A model generated the notes under the pieces. It was not told the DNA's origin. It was given only the letters and a program-made list of their open reading frames with translations, and did no database searches. DNA of 64,000 nucleotides from SIG710 sp045651985 (GTDB lineage: Bacteria; Bacillota; Clostridia; Oscillospirales; CAG-272): the NCBI GenBank assembly GCA_045651985.1, contig JAZRTK010000026.1:178271-242270 (forward strand). The letters are read 5' to 3'. This document shows positions 17,520 through 25,631 of this stretch, piece by piece; position 1 is the first letter of the stretch, and every line of letters begins with the position of its first letter. The position numbers and the translations under genes are program-made.

Positions 17520-18452
17520 ATGTGGTTTTTTTTCGTAATCTTCACGACCGTTATGTGGGGCGTAGCCGACCTGTTCTACAAAAAGGGTGCTGACGAGTCC
17601 GACAGATACAGTCATCTGAAAACAACGATGGCAGTGGGCGTTGTGATGGGTCTTTACGCCACCTACATGATAACTCTCGGCGGCGTTGATTTCCACCCCG
17701 TGAATTTGCTTATGTACCTGCCCGTTTCCGCCATGTATATCCTTTCGATGGCAATAGGATATTTTGGCTTGCGTTATCTTGACCTTTCTATTTCGTCACC
17801 GATTCAAAACGCTTCGGGCGCGGTATCTGCAATTCTCTGTCTTGTTTTCTTGCAGCAGGTACCCGACATACCTACGTCGATCGCGATAGTAGTGATTTGT
17901 ATAGGCGTTATCATGCTGGGCGTTTTTGAAAAGCAGGATATTGACAAGTGCGCCCTTGAGGGTGAGAAAAAGTACAGAATCGGCATCGTTGCTTTCTTTA
18001 TGCCCATTCTTTACTGCATCATCGACTCTTTGGGCACGTTCTTTGACGCCTACTACCTTGACGACGTGACAACGACGCCTTTGCGGCACGTGACCGAGGA
18101 CAACTTTGAGGACGTTGCAAACGTAGCTTATATGTATACGTTCTTTATCGTTGCGGTCGTTATCTTTGTATTCCTGAAGATCAAGGGCGAGAAGATCTCC
18201 CTGCCAAAGGGTAAGAACCGAATTTTTGCTGCGGTAGCCGAGACGGCAGGTCAGGTGACCTACGTTTACGCTATCGGCGGCAGCGGTGTTGTGGCAGGTC
18301 CCGTTATCGCGTCCTACTGCATCGTTTCCATGATACTGTCTCGCATTTTCTTAAAGGAAAAGCTGACTCTAAAGCAGTACGCTATGATAGCCCTCGTTGT
18401 TCTTGGTATCATCACTCTTGGTGTCATCGACGGCATCAACGGCGACCTTTAA
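17520..18452 (+). CDS. EamA/DMT-family transporter
   Basis: A 310-residue inner-membrane protein of the drug/metabolite transporter superfamily. About ten hydrophobic helices are arranged as two EamA halves: WFFFVIFTTVMWGVADLFYK at the start, LRYLDLSISSPIQNASGAVS at the end of half one, and GSGVVAGPVIASYCIVSMIL with LKQYAMIALVVLGIITLGVI closing half two. A soluble loop of about 35 residues separates the halves. Ribosome site AAAGGAGG lies 10 bp upstream. The methyltransferase gene starts 55 bp downstream in the same direction. Substrate cannot be inferred. Confidence 0.88.
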   Translation: MWFFFVIFTTVMWGVADLFYKKGADESDRYSHLKTTMAVGVVMGLYATYMITLGGVDFHPVNLLMYLPVSAMYILSMAIGYFGLRYLDLSISSPIQNASGAVSAILCLVFLQQVPDIPTSIAIVVICIGVIMLGVFEKQDIDKCALEGEKKYRIGIVAFFMPILYCIIDSLGTFFDAYYLDDVTTTPLRHVTEDNFEDVANVAYMYTFFIVAVVIFVFLKIKGEKISLPKGKNRIFAAVAETAGQVTYVYAIGGSGVVAGPVIASYCIVSMILSRIFLKEKLTLKQYAMIALVVLGIITLGVIDGINGDL

Positions 18453-18507
18453 AAAAAGAATATTTTTGCCATTTCAAGGGAAAACTGTCTGACAGACGAG
18501 GTATTTT

Positions 18508-19362
18508 ATGAGTATATCCGTAAAACTGATTAAGATGTCAAATAAAATATTCAAGAAACAGCTCCACCCGTTTAACATGCAGAACGACGGGGTCATGACC
18601 TACGCCCGCTGGCAGTTTGAAAAGGGTCACGAAACGGTGAAGCACTTTATGTCAAAGTACACCGAGAAAGAAATGTTCGAGGGCAAGGACGTTCTTGACA
18701 TGGGCTGCGGCGCGGCGGGAAAGAGCCTTTACTACGTAAAGTGCGGGGCTCGCCACGTAACGGGTGCGGAAATTGTTGCTCATTACGAGTCCGAGGCAAA
18801 CGATCTGGCATCACAGCTTGGATACGGCGACAGATTTACCTTTGTATGCGCATCGGCTTATAAATTACCTTTTGAGGATAATTCCTTTGACACTATAATC
18901 ATGAACGATTTCATGGAGCACGTTGACCGTCCCGAGGCGGCATTAAGTGAGGCTCTGCGGCTCATTCGTTCGGACGGAAGGATATATATAAACTTCCCGC
19001 CTTACTATCATCCCTTCGGCTTCCATATGAGTGACGCTGTAAATATGCCCTGGTGCCATGCTTTTTTCTCGGAAAAAGCGTTGATTGAGGCTTATAAAGA
19101 GCTGGTGGACGACCTGCCCGACCGCGACACACGCCTTGCGTTCCGATTCACCGAGGGAGAGGACGGGGTCACAAGGTACACTTATATCAACAAAATGACC
19201 TTGAAACGCTTTAAAAAGATGCTGAAGACAATGGGAATTAAGCCCGTTTGGTACAGCGAAGTCCCCCTGCGCTCGGTGCTCAAACCTCTTGCAAGGTTGC
19301 CATTTTTGCGGGAATTTTTTGTAAAAATGGCGGTCTGCGCCATTTCAGGCGAAAGTAAATAA
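18508..19362 (+). CDS. Class I SAM-dependent methyltransferase
   Basis: A 284-residue cytosolic methyltransferase. The SAM-binding motif I is VLDMGCGAAGKSLYY (about residues 64-78), followed by an acidic end of strand 2 (GAEIVAHYE) and motif post-II/III DTIIMNDFMEHVDRPEAALS, typical of the Methyltransf_11 group. The N-terminal HPFNMQNDGVMTYARWQFEKG and the C-terminal LKRFKKMLKTMGIKPVWYSE resemble methyltransferases found in glycan and lipid pathways, but the substrate is not evident. It ends at a hairpin terminator shared with the convergent ZIP gene. Confidence 0.88.
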   Translation: MSISVKLIKMSNKIFKKQLHPFNMQNDGVMTYARWQFEKGHETVKHFMSKYTEKEMFEGKDVLDMGCGAAGKSLYYVKCGARHVTGAEIVAHYESEANDLASQLGYGDRFTFVCASAYKLPFEDNSFDTIIMNDFMEHVDRPEAALSEALRLIRSDGRIYINFPPYYHPFGFHMSDAVNMPWCHAFFSEKALIEAYKELVDDLPDRDTRLAFRFTEGEDGVTRYTYINKMTLKRFKKMLKTMGIKPVWYSEVPLRSVLKPLARLPFLREFFVKMAVCAISGESK

Positions 19363-19365
19363 TAA

Positions 19366-19395
19366 AAAAGAGACTGCGTTGCAGTCTCTTTTTTA
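19366..19395. terminator. Bidirectional terminator
   Basis: AAAAAAGAGACTGC, GTT loop, GCAGTCTCTTTTTT between convergent genes; the symmetrical A/T tracts serve both strands. It reaches the last codon of the ZIP gene. Confidence 0.9.
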
Positions 19396-20142
19396 TATAA
19401 GCACCGAGATGAGTATCATTGAGCAAAATCCGAAAAGCAATGCGTAGGCAGGAGACTTGTCGCTTCCGTCGGCGTGAATTTCGGGGATCATCTCGTCGCT
19501 GATAACGTGGAGCATCGTGCCGCCCGCAAAGGCAAGAATGAACGGGAGCGCTGTGCTGGCGATACCAATGGTGAAGTACCCAAGAAAAGTGCCGACGACC
19601 TCAACCGCGCCCGTAAAAAGCGCGATTGCAAGAGTTTTGCCGCGGCTTGTTCCCGCCGCCAAAAGCGGCGCAATTATGACCATTCCCTCGGGAATGTTTT
19701 GCAGGGCTATTCCCCATACCACCGCCAGAGCGTCGGCGGTGTTGCCCGTACCAAAGCTTACCCCCGCCGCAATTCCTTCGGGCAGGTTGTGGACGGCGAT
19801 AGCAAGCACGAAAAGCATTACAGAATCGAGCTGTTCGGACGGCTTCGCGCTCGTCTGCCCCAAGGCAAAGCGCTCAAGGCAAGGTACAAAGCGATTTACC
19901 GCATTGAGAAAAAAAGCGCCTGTCAGAATGCCAGCCGTTACCGCGGCGGCAATCAAAAGCCCGCCGCCCTCAAGGGCGGGCTGAATAAGTCCAAAGGCTG
20001 ATGCCGAGAGCATGACTCCTGCCGCAAAGCCTAAAATTATGTTGTTGAAACGGCTCGGGATCTTTTTGAAAATAAAGCCCGCCAAGGCTCCCGCCATAGT
20101 GGCGCCGCCTACCCCGAATGCCGCTAAAATTACGATTATCAT
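19393..20142 (-). CDS. ZIP-family metal transporter
   Basis: A 249-residue membrane protein that would import zinc, iron or other divalent metals. The two signature helices are present: HNLPEGIAAGVSFG (about residues 118-131) and QNIPEGMVIIAPLL (about 148-161), whose His, Asn and Glu line the binuclear metal site. Eight hydrophobic segments fit the ZupT/GufA type, and the N-terminus shows FAAGVMLSASAFGLIQPALE. It is alone on its transcript. A hairpin (20154-20171) lies directly ahead of its GGAGG ribosome site. Confidence 0.92.
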   Translation of the reverse strand: MIIVILAAFGVGGATMAGALAGFIFKKIPSRFNNIILGFAAGVMLSASAFGLIQPALEGGGLLIAAAVTAGILTGAFFLNAVNRFVPCLERFALGQTSAKPSEQLDSVMLFVLAIAVHNLPEGIAAGVSFGTGNTADALAVVWGIALQNIPEGMVIIAPLLAAGTSRGKTLAIALFTGAVEVVGTFLGYFTIGIASTALPFILAFAGGTMLHVISDEMIPEIHADGSDKSPAYALLFGFCSMILISVLI

Positions 20143-20153
20143 TTAAAACCTCC

Positions 20154-20171
20154 GCGGTGAGAAGTCACCGC
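20154..20171 (-). promoter_or_regulatory. Leader hairpin of the ZIP transporter gene
   Basis: GCGGTGA, GAAG loop, TCACCGC forms a 7-bp GC-rich stem that abuts the GGAGG ribosome site of the ZIP gene on the minus strand. It might modulate initiation; it could also be a chance palindrome. Confidence 0.35.
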
Positions 20172-20292
20172 TCATTACATTTTATGCCTGAGTGCGGGGC
20201 GGTGTCACGCGAGGGTCGAATTTTGTCTATTTTGACATTCAAATGTGCCGAGGCAGGGTAAAAGTTTGGCAGATTTTGAGTGCAAATTTGTG

Positions 20293-20321
20293 TTGCAAAA
20301 ACCCGTTGGCGGTTGTATAAT
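20293..20321 (+). promoter_or_regulatory. Promoter of the ArsB/SLC13-like gene
   Basis: TTGCAA (20293-20298), 17-bp spacer, TATAAT (20316-20321), 40 bp ahead of the ATG at 20362. Confidence 0.8.
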
Positions 20322-20361
20322 ATCACAGGATAAAAAATTGAATTTTAAAAGAGGAAAAGGC

Positions 20362-21483
20362 ATGAATCGCGCTACGGCTTACAAGAAAATAGTTGAGTTT
20401 GAGAAAAAGAACGCTGTGACCGTTATCGCTTTCATAGCGGCGGTGCTGACAATGCTTATCGTTCCTCCTGACCGCACCTATTCGGGGTATTTTGATTTCA
20501 AGACCCTCACCTGCCTTTTCTGCACCCTTGCCATCGTCTGCGCTCTAAAAAACATACGATTCTTCTATATGCTCGCGCGTAAAATTGTTCAGCTTTGCAG
20601 GACCGCAAGACTTTCCGTGCTTGCGTTGACATACATTACTTTTATCGGGTCGATGCTGATAGCAAACGACATGGCGCTCCTGACCTTTTTGCCGCTGGGA
20701 TACATCGTTCTGACCACCACCGACAAGCAGAAATACATGGCATTCACATTCGTTATGCAGAATATTGCCGCCAATCTCGGGGGTATGCTGACACCCTTCG
20801 GAAATCCCCAAAACCTTTATCTTTATACGAAGTTCAACATTCCTACGGGCGACTTTATGTCGATCATGGCCCTTCCCTTTGCCGTTTCGGTGGCACTTAT
20901 CACCCTTTGCTGTATAATTTTCGTGCGTCCCGAGCCGCTGGAAATCTCGGATGAGGCAATAACGCTTGAGCCCCGCAGAACGGCTCTTTATCTGGCACTT
21001 TTCGCTTTTTCTATCATTATCGTGTTTCGGATCGTGCCCTATTGGCTGGGGCTTGTCATAATCCCTCTGGCGCTTCTGTTCTTTGACAGAAAAGCACTTG
21101 AAATGGTGGATTATCCTCTGCTTTTGACCTTCGTTTTCTTCTTTGTTTTCGCGGGAAACATGGCACGCATAGGTGTTGTGAGAGACCTTCTGTCCTCGCT
21201 TCTTGAAAAAAGCACCCTGCTTTTCAGCACCCTTTCCTGCCAGTTTATTTCAAACGTACCTTCGGCGATCTTGCTCTCGCAGTTTACTGATAATTACCGC
21301 GAGCTCCTTTTAGGTGTTAACATCGGCGGCACGGGAACGCTTATATCATCCCTTGCAAGCCTTATTACCTTCCGCGAATATATTCGCCACAATCCCCAGC
21401 GTGCAGGTTATTACATTGCCGTTTTCTCGGCGTTTAATTTTGCTTTTTTGATAATTCTTACCGCTGTGGCGTATTTTATGTAA
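20362..21483 (+). CDS. ArsB/NhaD/SLC13-like (ion transporter superfamily) permease
   Basis: A 373-residue membrane protein with about ten hydrophobic segments. Two re-entrant-loop motifs mark the superfamily: GGMLTPFGNPQNLYLYTKF (about residues 138-156), and the inverted second copy FISNVPSAILLSQF with VNIGGTGTLISSLASLI. The superfamily moves arsenite, dicarboxylates, citrate or Na+/H+; the substrate here is undetermined. I use the ATG at 20362 because AGAGGAAAAGG precedes it and the promoter lies between it and the in-frame start at 20245. Ends at a CGATGG-family terminator. Confidence 0.85.
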   Translation: MNRATAYKKIVEFEKKNAVTVIAFIAAVLTMLIVPPDRTYSGYFDFKTLTCLFCTLAIVCALKNIRFFYMLARKIVQLCRTARLSVLALTYITFIGSMLIANDMALLTFLPLGYIVLTTTDKQKYMAFTFVMQNIAANLGGMLTPFGNPQNLYLYTKFNIPTGDFMSIMALPFAVSVALITLCCIIFVRPEPLEISDEAITLEPRRTALYLALFAFSIIIVFRIVPYWLGLVIIPLALLFFDRKALEMVDYPLLLTFVFFFVFAGNMARIGVVRDLLSSLLEKSTLLFSTLSCQFISNVPSAILLSQFTDNYRELLLGVNIGGTGTLISSLASLITFREYIRHNPQRAGYYIAVFSAFNFAFLIILTAVAYFM

Positions 21484-21508
21484 AATACCCAGCACCAAAC
21501 TATAAATC

Positions 21509-21539
21509 AAAAAACGATGGCTGAGCGCCATCGTTTTTT
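21509..21539 (+). terminator. Terminator hairpin of the CGATGG family
   Basis: AAAAAACGATGGC (21509-21521), TGAGC loop, GCCATCGTTTTTT (21527-21539), following the ArsB/SLC13-like gene. Confidence 0.9.
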
Positions 21540-21605
21540 ATATGGATCTTATGAAGACAAAACGTCTGTACCAAATCCCCTTTTTTAAAGGTTTTGGGGG
21601 TTAAA

Positions 21606-21627
21606 GGGGGCTTTTTCAAAAGCCCCC
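21606..21627. terminator. Terminator of tpiA
   Basis: GGGGGCTTTT, TC, AAAAGCCCCC: a 10-bp stem immediately after the tpiA stop on the minus strand. Confidence 0.8.
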
Positions 21628-21635
21628 TTGTTATT

Positions 21636-22403
21636 TTACTGTGCAGCGTCAACGATCGCTGTGAACTTGGAAGCAACCAGAGAAGCGCCGCCGATAAGGC
21701 CGCCGTCAACGTTGACCTTGTCAAGAAGCTCTTTTGCGTTTGCGTCGTTCATAGAACCGCCGTACTGAATGGTCATAGCCTCAGCTGCGTCAGCACCGTA
21801 GAGAGATGCGATTGTCTGGCGGATAACTCCGCAAGTCTCGTCAGCCTGCTCGGGAGTAGCGGTCAGACCTGTGCCGATAGCCCAAACGGGCTCGTATGCG
21901 ATGATAACGTTCTTCAGCTCCTCGGCTGTAACGTCCTTTAAGTCAAGCTTTGTCTGCATGGAAACGACCTCGTTTGTAATGCCCGAAAGTCTCTCCTCCT
22001 TAACCTCGCCCAGGCAAAGGATAACCTTCATACCTGCAGCAAGAGCTGCCTTTGTTCTCTTGTTTACGGTCTCGTCTGTCTCAGCGAAGTACTGACGTCT
22101 CTCGGAGTGACCGATGATAACGTACTCAACGCCCATAGATGTGAGCATCTTTGCGGAGACCTCTCCCGTGTAAGCGCCCTTTTCCTCGAAATGTACGTTT
22201 TCTGCGCCGATCTTGATGTTGGAGCCCTTTGCAGCCTCCATTGCGGGAGCGATGTCCACGTAAGGAGCGCAGAAGATGATGTCGCAGTTGTCCTTGCCCT
22301 CGACCATGGGCTTGATCTCGTTGATGAATGCTACGGCCTCAGCGGGTGTGAAGTTCATTTTCCAGTTGCCCGCGATGACAGTGCGTCTGTTGGGATTGTT
22401 CAT
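21636..22403 (-). CDS. tpiA: Triosephosphate isomerase
   Basis: Interconverts dihydroxyacetone phosphate and glyceraldehyde-3-phosphate in glycolysis. All catalytic landmarks of the TIM barrel are visible: GNWKMN with the catalytic Lys (about residue 15), IIGHSERRQYF with the catalytic His (about 97), AYEPVWAIGTGLTATPEQ with the catalytic Glu and flexible loop 6 (about 168-185), and IQYGGSMN plus GGLIGGASL for phosphate binding. 255 residues is normal. It follows pgk with an 84-bp gap that contains a hairpin, so the two genes probably share a transcript with partial readthrough. Confidence 0.98.
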   Translation of the reverse strand: MNNPNRRTVIAGNWKMNFTPAEAVAFINEIKPMVEGKDNCDIIFCAPYVDIAPAMEAAKGSNIKIGAENVHFEEKGAYTGEVSAKMLTSMGVEYVIIGHSERRQYFAETDETVNKRTKAALAAGMKVILCLGEVKEERLSGITNEVVSMQTKLDLKDVTAEELKNVIIAYEPVWAIGTGLTATPEQADETCGVIRQTIASLYGADAAEAMTIQYGGSMNDANAKELLDKVNVDGGLIGGASLVASKFTAIVDAAQ

Positions 22404-22447
22404 TTTTCAGATTCCTTTCAATATATAAATGTCAAAAACATCATTTT

Positions 22448-22473
22448 GCAGGGTCACCGTCAGGCGACCCTGC
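22448..22473 (-). promoter_or_regulatory. Stem-loop between pgk and tpiA
   Basis: GCAGGGTC (22448-22455) pairs with GACCCTGC (22466-22473) across a 10-nt loop. It is followed on the minus strand by only a short T run, so it is more likely a processing, stability or partial-termination element than a full terminator. Confidence 0.55.
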
Positions 22474-22487
22474 AAATCGTTTTAAAA

Positions 22488-23795
22488 TTACTTGCTCTCC
22501 AGGCAGCTGATACCGGGAAGGTCGCGGCCCTCAAGGAACTCAAGAGAAGCACCGCCGCCGGTTGAGATATGAGTGATCTTGTCAGCAAAGCCCAGCTGCT
22601 CGCAAGCAGCCGCGGAGTCGCCGCCGCCAACGATAGAGATAGCGTCGGACTCGGCAAGAGCCTTTGCAACAGCCATAGTACCCTTTGCAAGTGTGGGGTT
22701 CTCGAAGACGCCCATAGGACCGTTCCAAACAACAGTCTTTGCGTTCTTTACAGCGTCAGCAAAGATCTCGACAGTCTTATCGCCAATGTCAAGACCCTCC
22801 ATGTCAGCGGGGATCTCGCTGGAGGGAACGACCTTAACGTCAACGGGACCGTCGATGGGGTTGGGGAAGGAAGCTGCAACAGTGGTATCAACAGGGAGAA
22901 GGAGCTTTACGCCCTTTTCCTCAGCAAGCTTCATCATGTCCTTACAATAATCGATCTTCTCGGAGTCGAGCAGGGAGTTACCTACGCCGTAGCCTTTTGC
23001 TGCAAGGAATGTGTAAGCCATACCGCCGCCGATGATAAGCGTGTCAACCTTTGTGAGGAGGTTGTTGATAACGTTGAGCTTGTCGGAGACCTTAGCACCG
23101 CCAAGGATAGCAACGAAGGGACGCTCGGGAGCCTCAAGAGCCTTACCCATAACGCCGATCTCCTTCTGAATGAGGTATCCGCAAACAGCGGGCAGGTAGT
23201 CAGCAACGCCTGCAGTTGTAGCATGAGCGCGGTGAGCCGTTCCGAAAGCGTCGTTTACGAAAATGTCAGCCATGGAAGCGAGTTCGCGTGCAAATTCGGG
23301 GTCGTTCTTTGTCTCGCGTGCGTCAAAACGAACGTTCTCGAGAAGAACAGCCTCGCCTTCCTTCAGTGCCGCAACCTTTGCCTTTGCGTCGGGACCGATA
23401 ATGTCCTCTGCAAATGTGACCTTGCCTGCAAGGTCCTCGTTGAGTCTGTCAGCTACGGGCTTGAGTGTGAGCTTCTTCTTGTCGCCCAGAGCCTTTTCGA
23501 GGTAAGCAGCCTTTGCCGCTGCCTGCTCGGACTCGGGAAGAGCTTCAACTGCCTTCTTTTCTTTCTTTGTAAGACCGAAGCCCTCTGTAAAGATGCTGTG
23601 GGGCTTGCCCATGTGAGAGCAGAGGATAACCTTTGCACCGCGGTCAAGAAGGTACTTGATGGTGGGGAGAGCACCGACGATTCTCTTGTCGGAGGTGATC
23701 TTACCGTCCTTCATGGGAACGTTGAAGTCGCAACGAACCAGGCAAGTTTTACCGGCAACGTCGATGTCTTCGATTGTTTTCTTGTTATAAGTCAT
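22488..23795 (-). CDS. pgk: Phosphoglycerate kinase
   Basis: Makes ATP and 3-phosphoglycerate from 1,3-bisphosphoglycerate in glycolysis. Clear motifs are VRCDFNVPMKDGKI (about residues 18-31), LLENVRFDARETKND, FVNDAFGTAHRAHAT, GGAKVSDKLNVI, VVWNGPMGVFE and the nucleotide-site VGGGDSAAACEQ. At 435 residues it is longer than the usual roughly 395, because of an insertion after CSHMGKP (about residues 67-105) rich in Lys, Ala and Glu. Start chosen at 23795 with AAAGGCGG ahead of it; 12 codons extending upstream in frame overlap that site. Transcribed with tpiA from promoter 23838-23866. Confidence 0.97.
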   Translation of the reverse strand: MTYNKKTIEDIDVAGKTCLVRCDFNVPMKDGKITSDKRIVGALPTIKYLLDRGAKVILCSHMGKPHSIFTEGFGLTKKEKKAVEALPESEQAAAKAAYLEKALGDKKKLTLKPVADRLNEDLAGKVTFAEDIIGPDAKAKVAALKEGEAVLLENVRFDARETKNDPEFARELASMADIFVNDAFGTAHRAHATTAGVADYLPAVCGYLIQKEIGVMGKALEAPERPFVAILGGAKVSDKLNVINNLLTKVDTLIIGGGMAYTFLAAKGYGVGNSLLDSEKIDYCKDMMKLAEEKGVKLLLPVDTTVAASFPNPIDGPVDVKVVPSSEIPADMEGLDIGDKTVEIFADAVKNAKTVVWNGPMGVFENPTLAKGTMAVAKALAESDAISIVGGGDSAAACEQLGFADKITHISTGGGASLEFLEGRDLPGISCLESK

Positions 23796-23837
23796 TTTAA
23801 AAGTCCGCCTTTCAAATAAATTATTTTTCAATTAGAT

Positions 23838-23866
23838 ATTTTACCACAAAAAATACGCTTTGACAA
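23838..23866 (-). promoter_or_regulatory. Promoter of pgk-tpiA
   Basis: Minus strand TTGTCA (23861-23866), 17-bp spacer, TAAAAT (23838-23843) preceded by TGTGG. Confidence 0.7.
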
Positions 23867-23877
23867 TAGCTTTGTGT

Positions 23878-23905
23878 TAAATTTTTGTCATTTCACAAAA
23901 ATTTA
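23878..23905. terminator. AT-rich hairpin after mltG
   Basis: TAAATTTTTGT (23878-23888) and ACAAAAATTTA (23895-23905) form an 11-bp AT-rich stem just past the mltG stop on the minus strand, plausibly its terminator. Confidence 0.5.
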
Positions 23906-23913
23906 CCTGAAAT

Positions 23914-25572
23914 TTATCCCTGATTGTTTATACTGTCTACTTTTGCGCGGTTCTGATTATGCTCTGGCAAAGTTTTTGCGTAATAAGTGTTTCCGTAGTT
24001 GTCGGAAACGAAGAAATAGTAGTTTGATTTTGCGGGGTAAAGTGCGCAGGTGATAGCTTCGTAGCCGGGATTTGCGATGGGTCCGGGAGGAAGTCCGTCG
24101 TAGAGGTAGGAGTTGTAGGGGGTATCGTATTCAAGGTCCTCCTTTGTAAGGAAGCCCTTTCTCTCGCCGTCACGAACCTGAATAGCGTACATTATGGTGG
24201 CGTCACTTTCAAGCTTGGGGAATTTTCCCGGGTTATTGAGACGGTTGTGGAAGACCGAGGAGATCATCTCGTAGTCTGCCGAATAGCGGCCCTCTTTTTC
24301 GATAAGGGAAGCAAGATTCATGACCTGATCTGTGGTCAGTCCCATTTCGTCGGCTTTGGCCTTGAGGGAGTCCGAGAAGATCTGGTCGAATCGTCGGAGC
24401 ATCTTGTTTATTACCACCGATTCCTTACTGCTCACGTAAAAGTCGTAGGTGTCGGGATAAAGGTAACCCTCCAAACGGTATATTCTGCCGGGATTTTCGC
24501 TCATGTTGATAGCGCGGACGAAATCGTAATCAAAATCGTAGTTGTTGATGACGTCGATAAATCCCTGGCGTGTGCCGATGCCGTTTTCGGTGAAAAGGGT
24601 TATCATCTCGTCCACCGTATATCCCTCGGGGATGGTTATGCGGACTGTTTCCGTGGACGGCTTTTCAACGAACTCAAGCAGAAGCTCGTCGTAGTTCATC
24701 ATACCGTTGACGGTGTATATTCCCGCTTTAAAATTGTAGGTCTCGTCGATTTTTTTGAGCTTGGAGTAGATTATCATGAGGTTGGGGTATTTTATAACAC
24801 CGCTGTCGCCCAAAAGGGTAGAAATTTCCTCGACCGTTGCATATTCGGGGATCTCGATCTCCACCTGCTCGTCGCTTTTTACGAAGGCGTACATATCGTT
24901 TCCGAACTCGATCACGTAAAAGGAAAGGATCCCTGCAACAAGAGCCACCAAAATGACGTATACCACTGCTTTGATAATGCTCTTTACGGCGTTTGACGCG
25001 GATGATTCGTATACCTCGTCGTCATCGTCCTCGTTTTCCTCCTGCTCGGCGCTTCTCTGACGCGCCTGTTTTAGCAGAAGTGCCTGTTGGCGTTCGATCT
25101 CTGCCTTTTCGATCACTCGCGTGCTGGAAGAAGCCTTTGGCTCTGTCCTCTCGGACTTTGCCGACTGATTGACCGCGGCGCGGCGTATCTTGGGGGCTTC
25201 GGGCTTGCCCTGCATGGGACGAGGCTGAACGGGTCTTTGAACGGGCTGCTGCATACCGCTCTGCACGGGTCGCCGAACTGTTCCGTTTTGAACGGGTCTT
25301 GACTGGACGGGCTGTCCCTGCATAGGGACGGAGTGCTGAGGCACATAAGGCCGTTCCTGACGGGGCGCGTTTTGCTGTGCGCTCATCTGAGGCGGAGTTT
25401 GCGCGGGGCGCTGAGGTGCACGTGGCTGTGTGCTGTTTGGATGCATGGGTCTTGCCTGCACGGGCTGCCCCTGTACGGGTGCAAACGGACCGTTTTGCGG
25501 GGGCGCGGATCGTTTGGGCATTTGTCTGCCCGCTCGACCGTTCTGCCCTATTCCGTTGTTTTGGTTGTTCAT
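23914..25572 (-). CDS. mltG: Endolytic peptidoglycan transglycosylase MltG (YceG-like) with long disordered N-terminus
   Basis: A 552-residue membrane-anchored enzyme that cuts nascent glycan strands. Residues about 1-150 are Pro/Gln/Arg-rich with repeated GQPVQ and RPVQ words, predicted cytoplasmic and disordered; an acidic stretch EENEDDDDEVYE follows. One transmembrane helix lies at about 198-222 (IKAVVYVILVALVAGILSFY), then a LysM-like segment and the YceG domain with RLEGYLYPDTYDF, the catalytic Glu in NLASLIEKEGRYS (about residue 425), HNRLNNPGKFPKLESDAT and PYNSYLYDGLPPGPIANPG. I use the ATG at 25572, although the best ribosome site (AAAGGAG) precedes an in-frame TTG at 25611. Last gene of hisS-DJ-1-CPBP-mltG. 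Confidence 0.93.
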   Translation of the reverse strand: MNNQNNGIGQNGRAGRQMPKRSAPPQNGPFAPVQGQPVQARPMHPNSTQPRAPQRPAQTPPQMSAQQNAPRQERPYVPQHSVPMQGQPVQSRPVQNGTVRRPVQSGMQQPVQRPVQPRPMQGKPEAPKIRRAAVNQSAKSERTEPKASSSTRVIEKAEIERQQALLLKQARQRSAEQEENEDDDDEVYESSASNAVKSIIKAVVYVILVALVAGILSFYVIEFGNDMYAFVKSDEQVEIEIPEYATVEEISTLLGDSGVIKYPNLMIIYSKLKKIDETYNFKAGIYTVNGMMNYDELLLEFVEKPSTETVRITIPEGYTVDEMITLFTENGIGTRQGFIDVINNYDFDYDFVRAINMSENPGRIYRLEGYLYPDTYDFYVSSKESVVINKMLRRFDQIFSDSLKAKADEMGLTTDQVMNLASLIEKEGRYSADYEMISSVFHNRLNNPGKFPKLESDATIMYAIQVRDGERKGFLTKEDLEYDTPYNSYLYDGLPPGPIANPGYEAITCALYPAKSNYYFFVSDNYGNTYYAKTLPEHNQNRAKVDSINNQG

Positions 25573-25631
25573 AATATCAACGTCTTTGCTATGGCAAAGG
25601 TCTCCTTTCAATAGGAATATGCTGTCTTATA

